Shown here: positions 6,822-10,576 of the stretch, piece by piece
Layout: the number at the start of each line of letters is the position of its first letter
Numbering within the stretch: position 1 is the stretch's first letter
Translations under genes and position numbers: made by a program
DNA from: Rickettsiales bacterium
GTDB lineage: Bacteria; Pseudomonadota; Alphaproteobacteria; Rickettsiales; UBA1997
NCBI GenBank assembly: GCA_947441875.1
Contig: CANEUR010000021.1
Span: forward strand, 1-10,576
Length of the DNA stretch: 10,576 bases
Reading direction: 5' to 3'
The notes under the pieces: model-generated
What the model saw: the letters and a program-made list of their open reading frames with translations, nothing else
Database searches by the model: none
Told to the model about the DNA's origin: nothing

Positions 6822-8822
6822 GTGGTGCAACATTCTTATTTCAACAATTCCCATTTTATGTTACCTCTACCATTACATAAAAAATCATGCAACCATGATC
6901 TTCATCATGGTTGCAACCACAACAACCATTTTCATTTTCCTAGAATACATACATTTTTCGGAGCAGCTGCTGGAACAGATAAAATGTCAGATATTAGAAA
7001 TCTTGCTAGATATCCTACTAACTGTTTTCAACTATCTAGAATTATTACTTCTCAAATAAGAGGTCTAGAATATATTAGTGCAAGTATCAACTTTTTACCT
7101 CCTGTCATTTCTTCTATTTCTGCAGTTTTCTCTTTGCCAATGTTTGGTGTTAGCAATCTTATTCATGCAGTAAACAACTTAGTAGAGCAAAACGGAGTTT
7201 TATTGTCTTATAAAAAACCTCAAAATCCAGATACAGATCATCATCATCATCATAATTTACCAAAAGTACTTCAAGCATTATTTCATTTGCCAGATAGTGC
7301 TTATCGTTATTTAGAAGAAAGAGTGGCTCCGCAAGATCCAAAAAAATTAGCAAAATTAAAAACCTGCTTGTTTTACACTAATCTAGCACTTACCACATCT
7401 GTAACTTCTTTAGGAGTTGTAGTTTTGGTTGGCGGGGCTGGAGCAGTTGCTGCAACACCTGTTGGCTGGGCTTTGATGACCTTAGGAGCTGTATCTACAG
7501 TAACTTTTGTTGCTTATAGTGCGGTTAGAAATAAATATACCAATTTATCAAGACAAGCTTATCAAGAAGCCTTTCATTTAAATCAAGAAACAAATCAAGC
7601 ACAACAAAATATCGATAGTATCTGTGAAAAATACAATTTATTAAAACCATCAGATGTTGTAGCACCAAGTTTTTCTAGCTATCTTGGTCTTAATAAACCT
7701 AAAAAAGTTTTGGATGCTTGTTTTGGTAAACACCAACAACAATCAGAAAAACCAACCTCGGTTTCTGAGATTTTGCTAAACTCTGCCTTGTTAAATTTTG
7801 CAGTTACTAGCCAAATAGCAGAAGAGAAGAAAAAAGATATCATTAACAGTGCACAAGAAAAATTCAAAGCAAGAGATAATTTTTCTGGAATTTTTAATGA
7901 AAAAATTGTTGATAGTAACCGATTTATATATGAACTTTCTACTTTTTTAGCAGAGCAAGAAATACAAGAAATAAGATCCAATTTATCTCAAAATAATCTA
8001 CAGAATCTTGAAACAAAAATAGCAGAAAAGTTTGCTTTTTTAAACATGTCAACATCGGCACCAACTTTAAAAAATACTGGCTGTGTATCTAGATTTTATG
8101 GTTATCTGCCTCGATTTATGCCAAAACCAAAAGAATATTATAACGAAAGCATTAAGGCCCAACTAAAACTTGCTTGCTATAGAGAAACATTAAATACTAT
8201 TAAAAAAGCCAACCAAAATCACACACAGAAAGAACCTGAAACATTGCAAACAGAAGATATTAATCAATTTAAAAAAGAAGTATCATCTTTTGCAAATCCT
8301 AATTTATATAATGGTAATTCATATTTAGACTGTCTAAATAAAAAGATATTATTTGGCAAAGGTAGTAAAGATTATAAACTAACCTTAAAAGGCATAAAAG
8401 AATTAGCTAATGAATTAAGTAAAAATATAGAACAAAATATGGAAACAGAAAATGTACCACCACCAATACCAACAACAGACCAAAACAGATCAACAAAACC
8501 ACGTAGGGCTGGTTTTTTACAACCAGAACATACTTGTTGTAGTAATCATGGTTGTAAAAACCATCGAAAAGATGCTGGCATACCAGATAATGCAGATGAT
8601 GTAACACTACAATTAAGTGATGCCAAAGATCCAAAAGATCCTTACATACCAAAAAATGCAGATGCTGGCATACCAGATAATGCAGATGATACAGCGAAAA
8701 CAATTCCTTTATCCATGGTAAAAAAGTGTTTTCCTCAATCTTTAACGCCAACACAACCAACAAACAGTCCAAGAAATGCAACAACAGAAAGAAGAATAGA
8801 ATCTTTATTTTGTTGTTGTTAA
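6822..8822 (+). CDS. Unrecognised 666-residue His/Cys-rich protein with bilobed hydrophobic segment and Cys-Cys-Cys end
   Basis: I do not recognise a family. Seen in order: an N-terminal His/Cys cluster (19-43; C23, H25, H28, H29, C31, H33, H36, H38, H43); a hydrophobic stretch (about 84-113); five His in a row (140-144). A long bilobed hydrophobic segment follows (about 184-235), with a Gly/Ala-rich first lobe, a Pro-Val-Gly turn at 213-215 and a second lobe. Charged, helical, coiled-coil-prone regions occupy about 238-275 and 310-410. Then come a Pro-rich linker (546-550), a second Cys/His cluster (H570, C572, C573, H576, C578, H581), an exact 10-residue repeat (584-593 and 614-623), and a terminus ending in three Cys. 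There is no signal peptide and no catalytic motif. Start choice is uncertain: GTG 6822 or ATG 6858 (654 residues). The architecture would suit a metal-binding membrane protein or a secreted host-membrane effector; both are inference. Confidence 0.75.
   Translation: MVQHSYFNNSHFMLPLPLHKKSCNHDLHHGCNHNNHFHFPRIHTFFGAAAGTDKMSDIRNLARYPTNCFQLSRIITSQIRGLEYISASINFLPPVISSISAVFSLPMFGVSNLIHAVNNLVEQNGVLLSYKKPQNPDTDHHHHHNLPKVLQALFHLPDSAYRYLEERVAPQDPKKLAKLKTCLFYTNLALTTSVTSLGVVVLVGGAGAVAATPVGWALMTLGAVSTVTFVAYSAVRNKYTNLSRQAYQEAFHLNQETNQAQQNIDSICEKYNLLKPSDVVAPSFSSYLGLNKPKKVLDACFGKHQQQSEKPTSVSEILLNSALLNFAVTSQIAEEKKKDIINSAQEKFKARDNFSGIFNEKIVDSNRFIYELSTFLAEQEIQEIRSNLSQNNLQNLETKIAEKFAFLNMSTSAPTLKNTGCVSRFYGYLPRFMPKPKEYYNESIKAQLKLACYRETLNTIKKANQNHTQKEPETLQTEDINQFKKEVSSFANPNLYNGNSYLDCLNKKILFGKGSKDYKLTLKGIKELANELSKNIEQNMETENVPPPIPTTDQNRSTKPRRAGFLQPEHTCCSNHGCKNHRKDAGIPDNADDVTLQLSDAKDPKDPYIPKNADAGIPDNADDTAKTIPLSMVKKCFPQSLTPTQPTNSPRNATTERRIESLFCCC
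6888..6915. repeat. Perfect palindrome encoding the N-terminal Cys/His cluster
   Basis: An 11-bp perfect stem, TGCAACCATGA (6888-6898) with TCATGGTTGCA (6905-6915), surrounds a 6-nt loop. It lies near the 5' end of the coding sequence and encodes residues 23-31, starting and ending with Cys. In mRNA it would form a stable hairpin 66 nt after GTG 6822 or 30 nt after ATG 6858. Its arms resemble those of the palindrome at 8510-8563. Confidence 0.8.
7239..7253 (+). repeat. (CAT)5 microsatellite encoding five His
   Basis: Five CAT codons in tandem encode His 140-144 of the 666-residue protein. The exact triplet array could gain or lose His codons by slippage; no second copy number is visible here. 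Confidence 0.8.
8510..8563. repeat. Long inverted repeat encoding the C-terminal Cys/His cluster
   Basis: Left arm 8510-8525 pairs with right arm 8549-8563 over 15 bp with a single bulged T (six T on the left against five A on the right); the loop is 23 nt. The inner arms TACAACCA (8518-8525) and TGGTTGTA (8549-8556) match the N-terminal palindrome arms except for a compensating A:T in place of G:C. The right arm encodes NHGCKNH in the same frame as the HHGCNH of the N-terminal element. It is fully inside the open frame. Confidence 0.75.
8571..8690 (+). repeat. Two exact 30-bp direct repeats, 90 bp apart, inside the 666-codon gene
   Basis: Bases 8571-8600 and 8661-8690 are identical, beginning GATGCTGGCATACC and ending GCAGATGAT, and each encodes DAGIPDNADD. 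A third, degenerate copy of the core lies between them (YIPKNAD at residues 608-614). The period of exactly 30 codons keeps the frame, pointing to recent internal tandem duplication. It is a coding repeat, not a CRISPR array. Confidence 0.9.
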
Positions 8823-8900
8823 AACACTCTATTTAAGAAAAATATTGCATGCCATTACTGATGTTAAAATCGTAAAAACATAATTTAATAAAATAAAAAA

Positions 8901-8925
8901 TATTATCAATAATTGATATTTTTTT
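8901..8925 (+). terminator. Weak AT-only hairpin and T-run after the 666-codon gene
   Basis: TATCA and TGATA arms around the centre of 8904-8918 are followed by a run of T to 8925. The stem is short and has few G:C pairs, so this is at best a weak terminator; a chance AT-rich palindrome is equally likely. Confidence 0.25.
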
Positions 8926-8940
8926 GCTTGCATTAGAATT

Positions 8941-8969
8941 TTGTTAATTTTACAATTATTTTTTATGAA
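8941..8969 (+). promoter_or_regulatory. Candidate sigma-70 promoter for tuf
   Basis: TTGTTA (8941-8946) and TATGAA (8964-8969) lie 17 bp apart, each matching consensus at 4 of 6 positions. Transcription would start near 8976, leaving a leader of about 59 nt before the tuf ATG. The rest of the 212-bp gap (8823-9034) is AT-rich with no other gene that I can support. Confidence 0.4.
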
Positions 8970-9034
8970 GAAACATTATAGCACTCTTTTCATTTACACA
9001 CTTATAAATTTATTTTAATTTATCAATTATCACT

Positions 9035-10225
9035 ATGTCTAAAGCAAAATTTGAACGCAATAAGCCACATGTTAATATTGGCACTATTGGCCATGTTGAT
9101 CATGGCAAAACCACTCTTACGGCCGCAATTACTAGCTATTTAGCTAAAAAAGGTTTGGCACAAAAAAGAGGCTACGATCAAATCGATGCCGCTCCCGAAG
9201 AAAAAGAAAGAGGTATCACCATTAACACTGCCCATGTTGAATACGAAACTACTAAACGTCACTATGCTCACGTAGATTGTCCTGGGCATGCCGATTATGT
9301 TAAAAACATGATAACAGGTGCTGCTCAAATGGATGGTGCAATCTTGGTTGTTTCTGCCGCTGATGGTCCTATGCCACAAACTAGAGAACATATTTTATTG
9401 GCTAAACAAGTTGGCGTTCCTGCAATTGTTGTTTTCTTAAACAAAGCCGATATGGTTGAAGATGCCGAACTTCTCGATTTAGTTGAAATGGAAGTTAGAG
9501 AATTACTTACTAAATACGATTTTCCTGGTGATAACATTCCTATTGTTAGAGGTTCTGCCCTTAAAGCTCTAGAAGGCGATACTTCTGAACTTGGCGAGCC
9601 ATCAATTCAAGCCCTTATGGATGCTGTTGACGAATACATTCCAGAACCAAAAAGACCTATTGATCAAGCCTTTTTAATGCCTATCGAAGATGTTTTTTCT
9701 ATCTCTGGCAGGGGCACAGTAGTTACTGGCAGAATTGAAAGAGGTATTTTAAAAGTTGGTGAAGAAATCGAGATTGTTGGTTTAAGAGCAACTCAAAAAA
9801 CTACTTGCACTGGTATTGAAATGTTTAGAAAACTTCTCGACGAAGGTAGAGCTGGCGATAATGCTGGTATTTTACTACGTGGCACTAAAAAAGAAGATGT
9901 CGAAAGAGGTCAAGTTTTATGTAAGCCAGCCAGCATCACTCCGCACACTCAATTTGAAGCAGAAGTTTATATTTTAAGTAAAGATGAAGGTGGTAGACAC
10001 ACTCCTTTCTTTAAAAACTATCGCCCACAATTTTATTTCCGCACTACCGATGTTACTGGTTCAGTAACTCTAAAAGAAGGTGTTGAAATGGTTATGCCAG
10101 GCGATAATGTGCGCCTCACTGTTGAACTTATCTCTCCTATTGCTATGGAAGAAGGCTTACGATTCGCCATACGCGAAGGTGGTCGAACAGTAGGTGCTGG
10201 AGTAGTAACTAAAATTATTAAGTAA
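9035..10225 (+). CDS. tuf: Translation elongation factor EF-Tu
   Basis: GTPase that carries aminoacyl-tRNA to the ribosomal A site. The 396 residues match the family length. The G-domain motifs are intact: P-loop GHVDHGKT (19-26), switch I RGITI (59-63), DCPGH with the catalytic His (81-85), NKAD (136-139) and the SAL motif (near 174). Domain 2 contains GRGTVVTGRIERG; domain 3 contains GGRHTPFFKNYRPQFYFRTTDVTG and ends GAGVVTKIIK. The sequence looks proteobacterial, closest in feel to alphaproteobacteria. Codon use is somewhat richer in C-ending codons than its neighbours, as expected for a highly expressed gene. It is not next to fusA, rpsJ or secE/nusG as in the usual str or tufB settings. 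It has its own promoter candidate and a strong terminator, so it is probably monocistronic. No Shine-Dalgarno sequence precedes the ATG. Confidence 0.98.
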   Translation: MSKAKFERNKPHVNIGTIGHVDHGKTTLTAAITSYLAKKGLAQKRGYDQIDAAPEEKERGITINTAHVEYETTKRHYAHVDCPGHADYVKNMITGAAQMDGAILVVSAADGPMPQTREHILLAKQVGVPAIVVFLNKADMVEDAELLDLVEMEVRELLTKYDFPGDNIPIVRGSALKALEGDTSELGEPSIQALMDAVDEYIPEPKRPIDQAFLMPIEDVFSISGRGTVVTGRIERGILKVGEEIEIVGLRATQKTTCTGIEMFRKLLDEGRAGDNAGILLRGTKKEDVERGQVLCKPASITPHTQFEAEVYILSKDEGGRHTPFFKNYRPQFYFRTTDVTGSVTLKEGVEMVMPGDNVRLTVELISPIAMEEGLRFAIREGGRTVGAGVVTKIIK

Positions 10226-10241
10226 AAAATATTTTCAGCTA

Positions 10242-10279
10242 AAAACAAGGGGCAATAAAAACCCCTTGTTTTACCTTTT
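10242..10279 (+). terminator. Factor-independent terminator of tuf
   Basis: An 11-bp perfect stem, AAAACAAGGGG (10242-10252) with CCCCTTGTTTT (10262-10272), encloses a 9-nt loop and is followed by ACC and five or more T. It begins 16 bp after the tuf stop and 53 bp before the next gene, so it should separate tuf from the carboxypeptidase gene. The A-tract on the 5' arm could also let it work for the opposite strand. Confidence 0.88.
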
Positions 10280-10294
10280 TATATATATTTTTCC

Positions 10295-10576
10295 ATGATC
10301 GATATTATTTCTTTGGCAACTCCTTCTACAACACAAGAAATACAGCTTATGCAACAATTTTTGTTGCAAAAAAATATAAACAATAACTTTTTTAATCTAA
10401 ACCAACTATCTACTTCACAAACAAACCAAAATTCTTTTGCTACCACTTCTGCACAAAATCGCTTTTCTCAATTCCAACAAGCTTGCCTAAATCAACAATC
10501 ATCAATAATTTGGTGTACCAGGGGCGGGTATGGCTCTTCTGACATTTTACCATTTTTAGCAAAAATGCCAAAACCA
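10295..10576 (+). CDS. ldcA: LD-carboxypeptidase (peptidase family S66), N-terminal part, runs off window
   Basis: Family S66 Ser peptidases include LdcA, which trims the terminal D-Ala from L,D-linked tetrapeptides during murein recycling, and MccF, which inactivates microcin C. The frame is open from ATG 10295 to the last base (94 residues). It begins with a hydrophobic strand and small-residue turn (IDIISLATPST), as in the family's opening strand. It then shows the diagnostic IIWCTRGGYGSSDILPFL (residues 71-88), where RGGYG (76-80) is the conserved glycine-rich turn. The catalytic Ser-Glu-His residues are expected downstream of the window. The segment between is shorter and richer in Gln/Asn/Ser than usual. 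No signal peptide is seen, fitting a cytoplasmic recycling enzyme. LdcA is more likely than MccF on general grounds only. No Shine-Dalgarno sequence precedes the ATG. Confidence 0.8.
   Translation, partial: MIDIISLATPSTTQEIQLMQQFLLQKNINNNFFNLNQLSTSQTNQNSFATTSAQNRFSQFQQACLNQQSSIIWCTRGGYGSSDILPFLAKMPKP

Noticed and set aside
8571..8690. Spaced identical repeats that might be a CRISPR remnant
   Set aside because: There are only two copies. They lie in-frame inside a long open gene, with a period of exactly 30 codons and a third degenerate coding unit between; no cas gene or leader is nearby.
8407..8784. Open frame of 125 codons antisense to the end of the 666-codon gene
   Set aside because: Its composition (Leu/His/Val-rich, repetitive) is that expected from the complement of the sense codons; it has no domain.
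8965..9018. 17-codon frame (MKKHYSTLFIY...) ending 16 bp before tuf, a possible leader peptide
   Set aside because: It overlaps the proposed -10 box, has no Shine-Dalgarno, and AT-rich DNA gives such frames by chance.
9140..9537. Antisense open frames within tuf
   Set aside because: tuf is certain on the plus strand; the reverse frames are codon-bias shadows.

Overview
The window is AT-rich (by eye about 30% GC) and reads as a Gram-negative, probably alphaproteobacterial chromosome. Markers are an LptFG lipopolysaccharide exporter, a LolD lipoprotein-export ATPase, an alphaproteobacterial-looking CarD core and EF-Tu, and CcoS of a cbb3 oxidase. Low GC, U-rich leaders without Shine-Dalgarno sequences, and a scattered tuf and rpsP suggest a reduced, host-associated lineage such as Rickettsiales or Holosporales. 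That placement is inference; the window holds no 16S rRNA.

Layout: (1) 1-1594, plus strand: the 3' end of lptF and all of lptG, overlapping, for LPS transport to the cell surface. (2) 1619-3347, minus strand, convergent with lptG: initiator tRNA-fMet, then carD with unusual charged tails, then lolD overlapping carD by 4 bp. (3) 3348-3526: a divergent intergenic region with a very good sigma-70 promoter reading into (4) rpsP, then a short ccoS with a TTG start only 2 bp after rpsP, then a small membrane protein with a His cluster, a CxxC and a GPP tail (DUF2946-like), then a TonB-dependent receptor. (5) 6822-8822: a large unrecognised protein with His/Cys clusters at both ends, a bilobed hydrophobic segment, an exact internal repeat and a terminal Cys-Cys-Cys. 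(6) tuf with its own promoter candidate and a strong terminator. (7) The start of an S66 LD-carboxypeptidase that runs off the window.

How they fit together: lptFG, lolD and the carboxypeptidase serve envelope building. carD, tRNA-fMet, rpsP and tuf serve transcription and translation. The ccoS, DUF2946-like and TonB-receptor run suggests outer-membrane metal (probably copper) acquisition linked to cbb3 oxidase assembly. The most novel item is the 666-residue protein. Its two His/Cys clusters are each encoded over a DNA palindrome with related arms that differ by a compensatory base-pair change.
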